Shown here: positions 14,356-24,327 of the stretch, one piece after another
Layout of the letters: every line of letters starts with the position of its first letter
Numbering within the stretch: the first letter of the stretch is position 1
NCBI RefSeq assembly: GCF_016463485.1
Contig: NZ_JAEMRD010000006.1
Location: forward strand, 1-62,628
DNA: 62,628 bases
DNA from: Brevundimonas sp.
GTDB lineage: Bacteria > Pseudomonadota > Alphaproteobacteria > Caulobacterales > Caulobacteraceae
Reading direction: 5' to 3'
Notes under the pieces: model-generated
Told to the model about the DNA's origin: nothing
Database searches by the model: none
Seen by the model: the letters and a program-made list of their open reading frames with translations, nothing else
Made by a program: the position numbers and the translations under genes

Positions 14356-16720
14356 GACTCACGCAACGTCGCGCCTGCGCAAGGAGCCGGACGCAAGGTC
14401 CGGCCTTCCCTACGCCCGCCATGCCAGCGATGACCTCGTCGTCCTCGACAGCGGCGCGTTGATGATGGCGTTCCAGATCCAGGGCGCCGCGTTCGAAACC
14501 GCCGATCTGCGCGACCTCAACGACTGGCATGTGAAGCTGAATCAGGCCTGGAGGAATCTGGCCGATGATCGGCTCGCCGTCTGGCATCATATCGTCCGAC
14601 GCGAGGTTATTCCGGCCACGGCATCGGGTTTCCGGTCCGCGTTCGCAACGACGCTGACCGCAGCCTATGAGGCCCGTCTCAGCGGCCGTCGGATGTTCGT
14701 CAACGAGCTCTACGTCACCCTGATCCTCCACCCGGGCCGAGATCCCGGCGATCGCGCGGCGGCGCTGATGCGACGGCTGAGGTCGGCGAGGCGGACCGAT
14801 GAGGAGGTCTCGCTCGAGGCGATCAAACGTCTGACGGATGCGGGACGTGATCTCGAACAGTATCTCGGCCGCTATCAACCTCGACGCCTTGCCCTTTACG
14901 AGCACCGCGGAGTCTGGTGCTCCGAACCCATGGAGCTTGTCCGGCTGATCCTCACGGGCCAGCCGGGCCGGGTTCCGATCGTTCACGGCCATCTGGGATC
15001 CGCAGCGTACACCGTGCGCGCGATCTTCGGCAGGGAGACGCTGGAGATCCGGGACGTGGACGGCGCCCGTTTCGCGGGCATTCTCGCGATCAAGGAATAC
15101 CCCGCGACCACCCGCCCCGGGTTATGGAACGCCTTGCTGAGCGCGCCCTTCGGGTTTGTCGTTACCCAGTCCTTCGCCTTCCTGTCGAAGGCGGCCGCGC
15201 GCGCGGTCATGGAGCGAAAGCAGAACCAGATGGTGTCGGCGCGGGATCGCGCGGCGTCACAGATCGACGGGCTCTCCCAAGCCCTGGACGACCTCGTCAG
15301 CAACCGGTTCGTTCTCGGCGAACACCAGGCCTCGGTTCTCGTTTATGGCGACGACCCGTCGCAGCTGGCAGATCACCTGTCCAAGACGCGCGCGCATCTG
15401 GCCGATTCCGGCCTCGTCGTCGCCCGTGAAGATCTCGGTCTCGAGGCGGCGTTCTGGTCGCAGTTTCCGGGCGGATTTTCGCGACGCACCCGACCGGCGG
15501 CGATTACCTCGCGAAACTTCGCCGCGCTGGCGCCCTTCCATGCCTTCCCGGTCGGCCAGCCTCACGGAAATCACTGGGGCCCTTCCGTTGCGACCCTGCG
15601 AACTTCGGCGGGCTCACCCTTCTATTTCAACTTCCATGTCGCCGACCTCGGCCACACCTTCATCTGCGGCCCTTCGGGATCCGGCAAGACCGTCGTCCAG
15701 AACTTCATGCTGGCGCAGCTCGAGCGGTTCGACGCCCAGCAGCTGTTCATCGACAAGGACCGCGGCGCCGAGATCTTCGTGCGCGCCTGCGGAGGGACCT
15801 ACCTCGCCCTTCGGAACGGCGAACCGACCGGCTTTGCCCCCTTTAAGGCTCTGGAGCCCTCCGCCGCCAATCGCGCCTTCCTGAGCCGGCTGGTGCGCGC
15901 CCTGGTGATGCGTCCTGACGAAACCCTGTCGGTCCCTGAGACCCGAGCGATCGATGAGGCCGTGGCGGCGCTGGAAGCCTTGCCGCGTGATCGCCGCTCC
16001 CTGACCGCGCTGCGTAGTCTGCTCGGTCAATCCGACGGCGCGGGCGTGGGGGCGAGGCTGGAACGGTGGACGCGAAGCGGCCCCCTCGGCTGGGCGCTCG
16101 ATGGGGAGGATGACGCCCTGTCTCTGGACGCCCGTTTCGCCGGCTTCGACATGACCGACGTCCTGGATCATCCCGAGGTTCGCAACCCGATGATGCTCTA
16201 CCTCTTCCACCGGATCGCACAACGCGTGGACGGCCGCAGGCTGGTCCTCGACATCGACGAGTTCTGGAAGGTCCTCGGCGATCCCGCCTTTACCGATCTG
16301 GCGCAGGACGGGTTGAAGACCTGGCGCAAGCAGAACGCCTTGATGGTGTTCGGCACCCAGTCGCCTGCGGACGCCCTGCGCTCCCCGATCGCCCACACCA
16401 TCCTCGAGCAATGCGCGACCAAGATCTTCCTGCCCAATGCACACGCCCAGGCACGCGACTACGTCGACGGCTTCGGCCTGAGCCAGGAGGAGTTCCGGCT
16501 GATCCGTGACGAACTGACGCCCGAGTCCCGGCGGTTTCTCGTCAAACAGGGCCACGACAGCGTGGTGGTCGAGCTCGATCTCAAGGGCTTGGATGACGAG
16601 CTCGCCGTCCTGTCCGGACGCACTGAAACCGTCGCCTTGCTGGACCGGCTCAGGACGGAGTTCGGCGACGACTACGCCGACTGGCGGGGCCCATTCCAAA
16701 ACCAGAGGAGACTGACATGA
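14348..16720 (+). CDS. virB4: VirB4-like conjugation ATPase
   Basis: This 790-residue protein has an N-terminal CagE/TrbE-like domain and a C-terminal RecA-like ATPase with Walker A GPSGSGKTVV and Walker B-like LVLDIDEFWKVL. It energises pilus biogenesis and substrate transfer. GTG 14348 is chosen as start (MAETHAT) because it overlaps virB3 by eight bases; the frame is open further upstream only as a shadow of virB3. The 3' end overlaps virB5 (ATGA). Confidence 0.93.
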   Translation: MAETHATSRLRKEPDARSGLPYARHASDDLVVLDSGALMMAFQIQGAAFETADLRDLNDWHVKLNQAWRNLADDRLAVWHHIVRREVIPATASGFRSAFATTLTAAYEARLSGRRMFVNELYVTLILHPGRDPGDRAAALMRRLRSARRTDEEVSLEAIKRLTDAGRDLEQYLGRYQPRRLALYEHRGVWCSEPMELVRLILTGQPGRVPIVHGHLGSAAYTVRAIFGRETLEIRDVDGARFAGILAIKEYPATTRPGLWNALLSAPFGFVVTQSFAFLSKAAARAVMERKQNQMVSARDRAASQIDGLSQALDDLVSNRFVLGEHQASVLVYGDDPSQLADHLSKTRAHLADSGLVVAREDLGLEAAFWSQFPGGFSRRTRPAAITSRNFAALAPFHAFPVGQPHGNHWGPSVATLRTSAGSPFYFNFHVADLGHTFICGPSGSGKTVVQNFMLAQLERFDAQQLFIDKDRGAEIFVRACGGTYLALRNGEPTGFAPFKALEPSAANRAFLSRLVRALVMRPDETLSVPETRAIDEAVAALEALPRDRRSLTALRSLLGQSDGAGVGARLERWTRSGPLGWALDGEDDALSLDARFAGFDMTDVLDHPEVRNPMMLYLFHRIAQRVDGRRLVLDIDEFWKVLGDPAFTDLAQDGLKTWRKQNALMVFGTQSPADALRSPIAHTILEQCATKIFLPNAHAQARDYVDGFGLSQEEFRLIRDELTPESRRFLVKQGHDSVVVELDLKGLDDELAVLSGRTETVALLDRLRTEFGDDYADWRGPFQNQRRLT

Positions 16721-17433
16721 GAGCGACATTCTTCGCCCTGAGCGCCGCACTGAGCGCCATACTGGCCACTGCCGTGGGGGCGCCGGCCCACGCGCAACAG
16801 GTGGTCTACGACCCGACCGCCTTCGCCCAGATGGTCAAGGACGCCCGCACGGCGATCGACCAGCTGGACGCCATGAAGACCCAGGTCCAGCAGGGCGCCG
16901 AACTCTTCGAGAGCCTCAACGAGCTGTCGAACGTCAACGCGATTGCAGAGCGTCTGGGATTGCCGGAAATCCGCAATCCGCTCCCGGACATGGCGACGCT
17001 GAGATCCGCAGCCAGCGGCGATCTTTCCGCGCTCGGCGATCTGGCCGAGCGCGCAGACGCCATCCGGCGCGACACCCGGCTTTATACAGCTGACGAAGAG
17101 ACGGCGTCTTCGGCGGCGCTGGAGAGATCCGGCGCGCTGGCGGCCCGTGACCTCGCGATCGGAGAGACCATCGACCGGGCGGCGGCCGACCGGCTCGAGG
17201 GTCTGGAGACGCTGCGACGCGCGCTCGACACCGCGCCGAACGCACGCGCAGTCATGGACCTGGAAGCCCGGCTTACAGCGGAGCAGGCGATCATCCAGAA
17301 CGAGCAGGTGCGCCTTCAGGGGCTTGCCCTGACGCAGGCGGCTGAAGCCCGGCTGGAAGAGCAGCGCGCCCGGGAGCGCGCTGAGGCCAGTCGCTCGACC
17401 CGCATGGACGCCTATCGCCAGGCCTTCCAGTGA
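16717..17433 (+). CDS. virB5: VirB5/TrbJ-like protein
   Basis: This 238-residue secreted protein has a signal peptide cut near AHAQQ and a helical body rich in Ala, Glu and Arg, with the family-typical opening VVYDPTAFAQMVKDARTAI. It would act as a minor pilus-tip component. The long C-terminal coiled-coil ends in TRMDAYRQAFQ, a motif echoed at the end of the next small protein (DRMSAYREAF). Confidence 0.85.
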   Translation: MRATFFALSAALSAILATAVGAPAHAQQVVYDPTAFAQMVKDARTAIDQLDAMKTQVQQGAELFESLNELSNVNAIAERLGLPEIRNPLPDMATLRSAASGDLSALGDLAERADAIRRDTRLYTADEETASSAALERSGALAARDLAIGETIDRAAADRLEGLETLRRALDTAPNARAVMDLEARLTAEQAIIQNEQVRLQGLALTQAAEARLEEQRARERAEASRSTRMDAYRQAFQ

Positions 17434-17639
17434 ACCGGCTTCTGATCAGCCTTTGCCTTCTGGCCGGCGGCTGCGACGCGCCCGAACAGACGGACCGCCG
17501 CCCGGAGCACGAGCGACTCCGGTCCGTCGTCGCCGCTTGCGACCGGGGCGCACAGCGACCTGACTGCGATGCCGCGCGCCGATCCCTCGCCGAGGTCCGG
17601 CGCGAGGATCGGATGTCCGCCTACCGCGAAGCGTTCTGA
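17430..17639 (+). CDS. Small lipoprotein, possibly entry exclusion (EexN-like)
   Basis: This 69-residue protein starts with GTG overlapping the virB5 stop. It has a hydrophobic leader ending LLAGGCD, an imperfect lipobox, then a charged body with two more cysteines (AACDRG, RPDCDAARRSL). A small lipoprotein between virB5 and virB6 is the usual place for an EexN-type entry-exclusion protein, which blocks redundant conjugation. Similarity is by position and size only. Confidence 0.55.
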   Translation: MNRLLISLCLLAGGCDAPEQTDRRPEHERLRSVVAACDRGAQRPDCDAARRSLAEVRREDRMSAYREAF

Positions 17640-17650
17640 GGGAGGGCGGG

Positions 17651-18574
17651 ATGTCGTTCAGGGTCTTCGAGCCGGCCTACAATTTCCTCGACGAACGACT
17701 GAACGCCTTCCTCGGTGATCGGCTCGGCTCGGTGATCGCGGAGGTCGAGGGACCGCTGCGGGTCGCACTCGTTCTCTATGTCGTCCTCTACGGCTTCGCG
17801 ATCTTCAGGGGCGCCATCAGCGAACCGATCATGGATTTCGCGATCCGGGCGATCAAGCTCCTCTTCATCTACGTCCTGGCGACCACCCCCGCCTATTCAG
17901 ACTTCGTCACCGAACCCCTGTTCCGTGATCTGCCCAACTTCCTCGCGCGCGCCGTGAGCGGCTCTGAGACCCCGAACGTGGGCGCGGCCTTCGACCAGTT
18001 CCTCGCCTATGCGGGCTATCTCGGGGAGAAGATCGGGCGCGAGGGGACCGCCTTCGATCTGGCTCCGTTCATCGTATCGGCGGTCGTCTTCCTCGTCGGC
18101 GCCCTGGCTTGCGCCCTCGGCTTCGGGGTCGTGCTCGTCGCCAAGCTCGCGCTCGCCCTTCTCGTCACCCTGGGGCCCATCTTCATCGCCTGCGCCCTGT
18201 TCGACGCGACCCGTCGGTTCTTCTTCGGATGGCTGTCGCAGGCGGTGAACTACCTCGTCCTGTTCGCCCTGATCATCACGATCTTCCAGCTCGTCCTTTC
18301 GCTGGTCCGCGATCAGTGGGGCGCCATCGAGGGCGGGGATCCGATGGTTGGCGGGCTCATCTTCATTGCGCTCTGCTTGCTCGGCGCGATTTTCTTTCTC
18401 CAGACACCGGCGATCGCCGCCGGCATCGCCGGCGGGGCCAGCGCCGGCCTGGCGGACTTCGCCAATGCCGCCTCGCTGGGGTCGAGCCCCTCCGGCGCCG
18501 CGCGTGGTCCACTCGAAGCCAGCCGCCAGCCTCCCAAGGGCGGCGGATCCATTCGCCCCACAGGAGCTCGCTGA
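17651..18574 (+). CDS. virB6: VirB6/TrbL-like channel protein
   Basis: This 307-residue polytopic inner-membrane protein has at least five hydrophobic segments, for example VALVLYVVLYGFAIF, FIVSAVVFLVGALACALGFG and LGPIFIACALFDATRRFFFG. VirB6 forms the inner-membrane part of the DNA translocation path. The C-terminal tail is Gly/Pro/Ser-rich. A GGGAGGG site precedes the ATG at 17651. The stop overlaps the next start (TGATG). Confidence 0.9.
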   Translation: MSFRVFEPAYNFLDERLNAFLGDRLGSVIAEVEGPLRVALVLYVVLYGFAIFRGAISEPIMDFAIRAIKLLFIYVLATTPAYSDFVTEPLFRDLPNFLARAVSGSETPNVGAAFDQFLAYAGYLGEKIGREGTAFDLAPFIVSAVVFLVGALACALGFGVVLVAKLALALLVTLGPIFIACALFDATRRFFFGWLSQAVNYLVLFALIITIFQLVLSLVRDQWGAIEGGDPMVGGLIFIALCLLGAIFFLQTPAIAAGIAGGASAGLADFANAASLGSSPSGAARGPLEASRQPPKGGGSIRPTGAR

Positions 18575-18810
18575 TGCCCGCCCATCGAAGTTTCAGAACT
18601 GCCTTGCTGACGGCTGCCATCCTTCAAGGTCTGTCGGCATGCGCCAGTCTGCGATCTGAAGAACCACCCGTCTGCGATGGCCGGCATCGCCGTCCCGCCA
18701 ACCCCTACGGATCGGTCCTGGTTGCGCCGCAGCAGGCGCAGCCCCCGATCTCCACCCCGCCCGGCGGCGCAGCCGAAGTTGAGGCCGACGGCGCGGGAGG
18801 CTGCGCATGA
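18574..18810 (+). CDS. virB7: VirB7-like lipoprotein
   Basis: This 78-residue protein has a lipoprotein signal peptide with lipobox LSAC at about residue 23 and a short Pro-rich mature part (QQAQPPISTPPGG). Its place between virB6 and virB8 and its size fit VirB7, which stabilises VirB9 in the outer-membrane core complex. It overlaps both neighbours. Confidence 0.75.
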   Translation: MPAHRSFRTALLTAAILQGLSACASLRSEEPPVCDGRHRRPANPYGSVLVAPQQAQPPISTPPGGAAEVEADGAGGCA

Positions 18811-19490
18811 CCGGCGTCCCATACTCCGACCTCAAGACCTATTTCACCGAGGCACGCCGCTGGGATCAGGACAGGCTCGCCACAGCGATCCGATCCAGAC
18901 GCCTCGCCTGGACCGTAGCCGGCGTAGCCTCCGGCCTCGCGGCGGCCTCTGTCGTCGCGGTCATTCTCCTGACGCCCCTTAAGACAACAGAACCCTTTGT
19001 CGTGCGGGTGGACCGCTCGACGGGGGCGGTGGATGTGGTTCGGGGACTGTCTTCTACAGAAGGGCCCGCGACCTACGATGAGGCGGTCAGCAAATACTTC
19101 CTCGGCCAATACGTCCGCGCCCGGGAAGGCTATCTGGATCCTGCGGCCGAAGAGAGCTTCGCCCTCGTGTCGATCCTGTCGAACGGCTCCGAGCAGAGGC
19201 GTTGGGCGGAGGCGTATCGGGGCTCCAATCCCCAGAGCCCGCAGAACCTCTACGGTTCCGACGCGGAAGCGGTCGTCTCGATCCGGGCGATCGGCTTCAT
19301 CAATGAAGGCGTCGCCAACGTCAGATTCCACCGCACCGTTCGGATGGCCCAGCAGGTCACCGAGAGCGACTGGATCGCCACGATCGCCTTTACCTACACC
19401 CGCGCGCCGATGTCGGAGCCGGATCGCCTGCGCAATCCGCTGGGCTTTCAGGTCACCTCCTATCGCGCCGATCCGGAGGTCGTCCGATGA
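18807..19490 (+). CDS. virB8: VirB8-like assembly factor
   Basis: This 227-residue bitopic protein has one transmembrane helix (about residues 33-53, LAWTVAGVASGLAAASVVAV) and a periplasmic NTF2-like VirB8 domain with KTTEPFVVRVDRSTG and a YVRAREGY segment. It nucleates assembly of the secretion channel. Overlaps with virB7 and virB9 are four bases each. Confidence 0.92.
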   Translation: MTGVPYSDLKTYFTEARRWDQDRLATAIRSRRLAWTVAGVASGLAAASVVAVILLTPLKTTEPFVVRVDRSTGAVDVVRGLSSTEGPATYDEAVSKYFLGQYVRAREGYLDPAAEESFALVSILSNGSEQRRWAEAYRGSNPQSPQNLYGSDAEAVVSIRAIGFINEGVANVRFHRTVRMAQQVTESDWIATIAFTYTRAPMSEPDRLRNPLGFQVTSYRADPEVVR

Positions 19491-20317
19491 AAACATTTCT
19501 GCTCGCAGCCGGCGCGGCGCTCGCCCTGGCGCTCGCTCACCCCGTGTTCGCCCAGTCCGGACCCGACCCGCGCATGATCGAAGTCGATTACGCGCCGGGT
19601 GCGGTCTATCGGCTTTCCGGCGCCTACCGCACCGCGACCCAGATCGTCTTCGGCGCCGACGAGGTCATTCGCCACGTCGCGGTGGGCGATAGCGTCAGCT
19701 GGGAAATCGCCGCCGAAGGCTCGGTTCTGTTTCTGAAGCCACGCGAACGGCTGCAGGCGACCAACCTGCTGGTGGTCACGGACCGCCGCGGCCTGTCGCG
19801 TCATTACGCTTTTGAACTGGCGGCCCGCGATCCCGGTGACCGGTCTGCGATCGCCTACCAGATGCGTTTTCGCTATCCGGCGGACGTGCAGGCGGCAGCG
19901 GTCGCCTCACTTCAAATCGCCGCCGAGGCGATCGAGAGCCGTCTCGTCGATCTGGCGCTCGAACAGGGCGCTGTCGAGGGGCCTCGTAATCTCGCCTACA
20001 GCGTCCAGGGCGCGACAGAGCTCCAGCCCAGCGAGGTCAGCGACAACGGCCGCTTCACCGTCCTCAGGTTTCCCGCGTCCCAGCCCATCCCGGCGATCTT
20101 CTCTGTCTCGGCAGAGGGCGAGGAGAGCCTCGTGCCCTTTGACGTCAGGGGTGAGTTCGTCGTCATCCACGCCGTGAGCCCGGGCCTTCGGCTGCGTAGG
20201 GGACGCGCCGTTCTGTGCATCTTTAACGAAGCCTTCGATCCGCGTGGCGTTTCCACCGGGTCCGGGACGTCGTCGCCACATGTCGAACGCAGTCTGTCGG
20301 ACGGAGCACACCCATGA
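19487..20317 (+). CDS. virB9: VirB9-like outer-membrane core protein
   Basis: This 276-residue protein has a signal peptide (cut after VFAQ), an N-terminal VirB9 domain (DPRMIEVDYAPGAVYRLSG, FLKPRERLQATNLLVVTD) and a C-terminal domain with TVLRFPASQPIPAIF. With VirB7 and VirB10 it forms the core complex spanning the envelope. It overlaps virB10 by four bases. Confidence 0.92.
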   Translation: MKTFLLAAGAALALALAHPVFAQSGPDPRMIEVDYAPGAVYRLSGAYRTATQIVFGADEVIRHVAVGDSVSWEIAAEGSVLFLKPRERLQATNLLVVTDRRGLSRHYAFELAARDPGDRSAIAYQMRFRYPADVQAAAVASLQIAAEAIESRLVDLALEQGAVEGPRNLAYSVQGATELQPSEVSDNGRFTVLRFPASQPIPAIFSVSAEGEESLVPFDVRGEFVVIHAVSPGLRLRRGRAVLCIFNEAFDPRGVSTGSGTSSPHVERSLSDGAHP

Positions 20318-21483
20318 TCCCGCAAGAGCCTCAACCCGACGCCCCTGAACCCGATGCGGCGACGAGAGAGGTCCCCCGGCCCACAGCTCCCGCTGCGGAT
20401 CGCGGCATCTCGCCGATTGCCGGACGGTTCGGCTCACGCAATTCCAAACTCGTCACGCTCGCGGCCCTTGGCCTCGGCTGCGGCGCGTTTCTCTTCGCGA
20501 CCTGGGATCGTGGCGATCGAGACCCGGACGGGACCGCAGCCGCAAGCGAGCCCGCCCGACAGGTCGTGCCCTTCGAGCCTGCCCGGCGCGAAACCGCGCC
20601 GCCGCTCCTGACCGATCCGGCGCAGATGCCCGGAGCACCGACGCTATCCGCAGATGAAGAGCAACTACCCGCACTCGAAGGCTCAACCACTCCGACATCG
20701 GCAGGCCCCTCACCAGCCGACCGCCGGCGCGCCCTGGCGGAGAATGCGCAGCGCGCGCCGGTTCTCGCCTACAGCCGCCCCGGGGGAAGCCCCGGTGCTC
20801 CGGCGTCGGCGTCTCCGACGAGCCTAACGCAGGCCCCGCCCGCGCCTTCCGGGGGGCAGGTCCGCCCTCTCGATGCCCTTCGGCAATCCTCAGCGATCGG
20901 CGAGGCCCGCGCCGGGGTCCTGGCCGATCGGAACCTGCTTCTGACCGCCGGAGCCAGCCTGCCCTGCGTACTTCAGACAGCGATGGACAGCGCGACACCG
21001 GGCTACGTCAGCTGCATTCTTCCGCGTGACATCTATTCCGAAAGCGGGACGGTCATCCTGATGGAACGGGGCACCCGCGTGCTCGGCGAGTATCAGGGCG
21101 GTCTGCAGCAAGGGCGGACACGACTGTTCATCCTGTGGACCCGGGCCGTCACGCCGGAGGGCGTCACAATCGCCCTCGCCTCCCCGGCCTCGGATGCTCT
21201 GGGCCGTGCCGGGTTCGATGGCCGGATAGACAGCCATTTCTGGGACCGGTTCGGCGGAGCGCTGCTCCTGTCTCTGGTCGACGACGGTCTCTATGCCGCA
21301 GTCGGCCAGGACGATGCGGCCCGAAGCACCGCGCGGGTTCCCTCCGACGCCGCCGGCGTCGCCCTTCAGAGTTCCGTCGGCATCCCTGCGACGCTCCGCA
21401 AGGCGCAGGGTTCGGAAGTCTCCATCTTCGTGGCTCAGGACCTCAACTTCTCCGGCGTCTATCGGCTGAGCGCGCGGCGATGA
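20314..21483 (+). CDS. virB10: VirB10/TrbI-like core protein
   Basis: This 389-residue protein has a short cytoplasmic start, one transmembrane helix (about residues 48-67), a Pro-rich periplasmic linker (residues about 70-190) and a C-terminal TrbI beta-barrel domain (NLLLTAGASLPCVLQTAMDS, ILMERGTRVLGEYQ, FDGRIDSHFWDRFGGALLLS). VirB10 couples inner-membrane ATPases to the outer-membrane pore. Confidence 0.93.
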   Translation: MIPQEPQPDAPEPDAATREVPRPTAPAADRGISPIAGRFGSRNSKLVTLAALGLGCGAFLFATWDRGDRDPDGTAAASEPARQVVPFEPARRETAPPLLTDPAQMPGAPTLSADEEQLPALEGSTTPTSAGPSPADRRRALAENAQRAPVLAYSRPGGSPGAPASASPTSLTQAPPAPSGGQVRPLDALRQSSAIGEARAGVLADRNLLLTAGASLPCVLQTAMDSATPGYVSCILPRDIYSESGTVILMERGTRVLGEYQGGLQQGRTRLFILWTRAVTPEGVTIALASPASDALGRAGFDGRIDSHFWDRFGGALLLSLVDDGLYAAVGQDDAARSTARVPSDAAGVALQSSVGIPATLRKAQGSEVSIFVAQDLNFSGVYRLSARR

Positions 21484-22487
21484 ACGACACCGCCGTCCTC
21501 GACCACTACCTCGCACCGCTGAAGGCCTTGCTCGCGCCGGACGATGTTACGGAACTCGTCGTCAACCGGCCGGGAGAGGTCGGGATCGAGCAGGGAGGTC
21601 AGTGGCGATGGCACGAGGAACCGATCCTCACCGAAGCCTGGCTGAGAACGCTCGCTGTCGCTGCGGCCGCCTTCACCAAACAGGATGTCAGCGACGCACA
21701 CCCGATCTGCTCGACCGCCCTGCCCGGCGACGAGCGGTGCCAGATCGTCCTGCCCCCCGCCGCACCGCCCGGAACCGTCTCGCTGACCATCCGAAAACCA
21801 TCCCGCCGTCATATCGGCTTGGAAGACTTCGCGGCCACGGGTCTGTTCGACGGCGTCCTGACGGATGACGCGGCCGCCGCCGATCCCATCGATGCCGAAC
21901 TCACTGCCTTGAAGGCCGCCGGCGACTGGCCCGCCTTCTTCCGTCTGGCGGTCGTCTCCCGGCGCAACATCCTGATCTCGGGCGCGACGGGTTCCGGCAA
22001 GACCACATTCGCCAAGGGACTCGTCAAGATCATTCCCGAACACGAGCGTCTGCTGACGATCGAGGATACCCGCGAGTTCGTCGTGCCCCACCGCAACGTC
22101 GTCCACCTGACGTATTCCAAGGAAGGCCAGGGTCTGGCGCAGGTGACCGCCAAGAGCCTGCTCGAGAGCGCCTTGCGGATGCGGCCGGATCGGATCCTTC
22201 TGCAGGAACTCCGCGACGGAACGGCCTTCTTCTATCTTCGCAACGTCAACTCGGGCCATCCCGGCTCGATCACGACGGTCCACGCCGATTCCGCCGCCCT
22301 CGCCTTCGAACAGCTGACCTTGCTGGTCCGAGAATCCGAAGGGGGGCGCGATCTGCCGCGCGACGACATCCGGGCCCTGTTGCACCTGCTCATCGACGTG
22401 GTTGTGCAGATGAAGAAGGTCGACGGCCGCTTTCGATTGACGGAGGTCTGGCATGACCCGGCTCGAAAACGCCGGCCCGGCCGCTAA
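21480..22487 (+). CDS. virB11: VirB11-like secretion ATPase
   Basis: This 335-residue hexameric ATPase has the N-terminal domain (DVTELVVNRPGEVGIEQGG), Walker A GATGSGKTTFAKG, Asp box EDTREFVVPHRN and a His box in SGHPGSITTVHAD. It switches the machinery between pilus assembly and DNA transfer. ATG 21480 overlaps the virB10 stop. The 3' end overlaps virD4 by 35 bases. Confidence 0.94.
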   Translation: MNDTAVLDHYLAPLKALLAPDDVTELVVNRPGEVGIEQGGQWRWHEEPILTEAWLRTLAVAAAAFTKQDVSDAHPICSTALPGDERCQIVLPPAAPPGTVSLTIRKPSRRHIGLEDFAATGLFDGVLTDDAAAADPIDAELTALKAAGDWPAFFRLAVVSRRNILISGATGSGKTTFAKGLVKIIPEHERLLTIEDTREFVVPHRNVVHLTYSKEGQGLAQVTAKSLLESALRMRPDRILLQELRDGTAFFYLRNVNSGHPGSITTVHADSAALAFEQLTLLVRESEGGRDLPRDDIRALLHLLIDVVVQMKKVDGRFRLTEVWHDPARKRRPGR

Positions 22488-24327
22488 GGCCGCCCTGATT
22501 GGGACCGGGATCTCCTGTCTCCTGGCCCTGGGCGCGATCGGCACGGTCCTGATCGCGCTGGCCGGGGTAAACCGCCTCTCCCCCGACATCGACTTGGTCC
22601 GGGTCCCGGCCTGGCTCTGGTACTATCGCCATGACCCGGACCTTCAGCGCTGGCTCCGCATCGGCATCCTGATCAGCGGCCTTGCGATCATCCTTATCGC
22701 CACAGCCGTCGCGCTCAATCAGAGGCGCGCCTTGCACGGCGCAGCGCGATGGGCGTCGCGTTCGGATCAGAAGGCGGCCGGCCTGCGGGCGCGCGAAGGG
22801 ATCCTTCTCGGACAGACCGGCGGCGACTTTCTGATCTCTGGCGGCTCCGACCATGTGATGCTCTATGCCCCGACGCGCACCGGCAAGGGCGTGGGCGTCG
22901 TCATTCCCAACCTGCTGACCTGGCCCGGCTCGGTCGTCGTGCTGGACATCAAGCGCGAAAATTACGAGGCGACGGCGGGGTTCAGGGCCGCAGCCGGACA
23001 GCAGGTGTTGCTCTTCGATCCCTTGGCGCTCGACGGCCGAACGACGCGGTTCAATCCCCTCGGCCACATTGACCGGTCGCAAACCATCGCCGTCCTCGAT
23101 GAGCTGCAGCGGATGAGCGTCATGCTCTTTCCGGGACACGATCACGCGGACCCATTCTGGTCGGAAGCCGCTCGCACCGGCTTCATCGGGGTCGGCGCCT
23201 ATGTCGCCGAAACACCGGCCCTCGCCTTCTCCATCGGTGAGATCTTCCGCCAGCTGACGCGGGGCGATGCGCGAAGCCGCTTTCCGGAGATTATCAAGAT
23301 CAGAGGCCAAACCGACGCCCCCCTGTCGGCCGGCTGCAGGTCCGCGCTGGAGGATTTTTGTGGCTCCAGCGAAAACACCTTCGCCTCGATCCGGCAGACC
23401 ATCACCAGCCGGATGGGGCTGTGGCTCAACCCCACCGTCGACGCCGCCACGACGGCCAGTGATTTCGATCTCAGGGACCTGCGTCAGGGGCGCATCTCGC
23501 TCTATCTCGGCGCCTCCCCCGACAATATGGTCAGGGTCGCCCCGCTCTACAGTCTCCTGTTTCAGCAGTTGGTCGATCTCAACAGCCGAAGGCTCGTCGG
23601 TCCTGAAGACAAGCCGGTGCTCGTTCTCCTGGACGAGTTCGCCCGTCTCGGCCGCGCGCCCGTTCTGGCGCATGCCTTCTCCTATCTCGCCGGCTATGGC
23701 TTTCGGCTCCTTCCCGTCATCCAGAGCCCTTCGCAACTTCGCGGCCTGTACGGCCCCGAGGTTGCTGACGAGATCATGACCAACTGCGGGATCGAAGTCG
23801 TCTTCGCTCCCAAGGAACTGAAGATCGCTCAGGAGCTCAGTGAACGGCTTGGATATTCGACGGTCGTCTCCAAGAGCCGCAGCCGGCCGATGGGTCTCGG
23901 CTCCGGCCGCCGTAGCACGACGGCGTCGGATCAACGCCGCGCCCTGATGCTTCCGCAGGAGCTGATGCAGATGCCGACCCGCACACTCATCGTGCTCAAG
24001 GCGGGCGTCGCGCCGGTGCGCGCCTCGAAGATCGTCTTCTACCGCGATAGGCGCTTCAGCCGGCGGCAACAGCCAGCGCCCGTGCAGCCCGCCGTTGTAG
24101 CGGCCACCGTGGCCGACCTCGCCATCGACGCCGCTCCGAACCCCGACGCGTCGCCACTCTCCAGGGAGATTTCTGACATGGATTACGACGCCATCGTCCA
24201 AAGCTTTTCCGCCCAAGGCTGCCCTCCACCCGAGATCGGCGCGTCAGAAGACGCGGTCGCGGAGTGGCTCGATCGTATGGTCGATGCGGTGGCGGCCTCT
24301 GAGCGGGATTTCGGAGCAGACAGATGA
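22453..24327 (+). CDS. virD4: VirD4/TraG-type coupling protein
   Basis: This 624-residue coupling protein has two N-terminal transmembrane helices (about residues 14-38 and 72-90), Walker A APTRTGKGVGVV, a TraG-type GSVVVLDIKRENYE segment and Walker B VLVLLDEFARLG. It brings the relaxase-bound strand to the VirB channel. Its presence in the virB operon indicates a self-transmissible element. It overlaps the next gene by four bases. Confidence 0.94.
   Translation: MTRLENAGPAAKAALIGTGISCLLALGAIGTVLIALAGVNRLSPDIDLVRVPAWLWYYRHDPDLQRWLRIGILISGLAIILIATAVALNQRRALHGAARWASRSDQKAAGLRAREGILLGQTGGDFLISGGSDHVMLYAPTRTGKGVGVVIPNLLTWPGSVVVLDIKRENYEATAGFRAAAGQQVLLFDPLALDGRTTRFNPLGHIDRSQTIAVLDELQRMSVMLFPGHDHADPFWSEAARTGFIGVGAYVAETPALAFSIGEIFRQLTRGDARSRFPEIIKIRGQTDAPLSAGCRSALEDFCGSSENTFASIRQTITSRMGLWLNPTVDAATTASDFDLRDLRQGRISLYLGASPDNMVRVAPLYSLLFQQLVDLNSRRLVGPEDKPVLVLLDEFARLGRAPVLAHAFSYLAGYGFRLLPVIQSPSQLRGLYGPEVADEIMTNCGIEVVFAPKELKIAQELSERLGYSTVVSKSRSRPMGLGSGRRSTTASDQRRALMLPQELMQMPTRTLIVLKAGVAPVRASKIVFYRDRRFSRRQQPAPVQPAVVAATVADLAIDAAPNPDASPLSREISDMDYDAIVQSFSAQGCPPPEIGASEDAVAEWLDRMVDAVAASERDFGADR

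Noticed and set aside
22390..24216. A 608-codon minus-strand open frame
   Set aside because: It is antisense to virD4, whose motifs are unmistakable, and has no recognisable domain.
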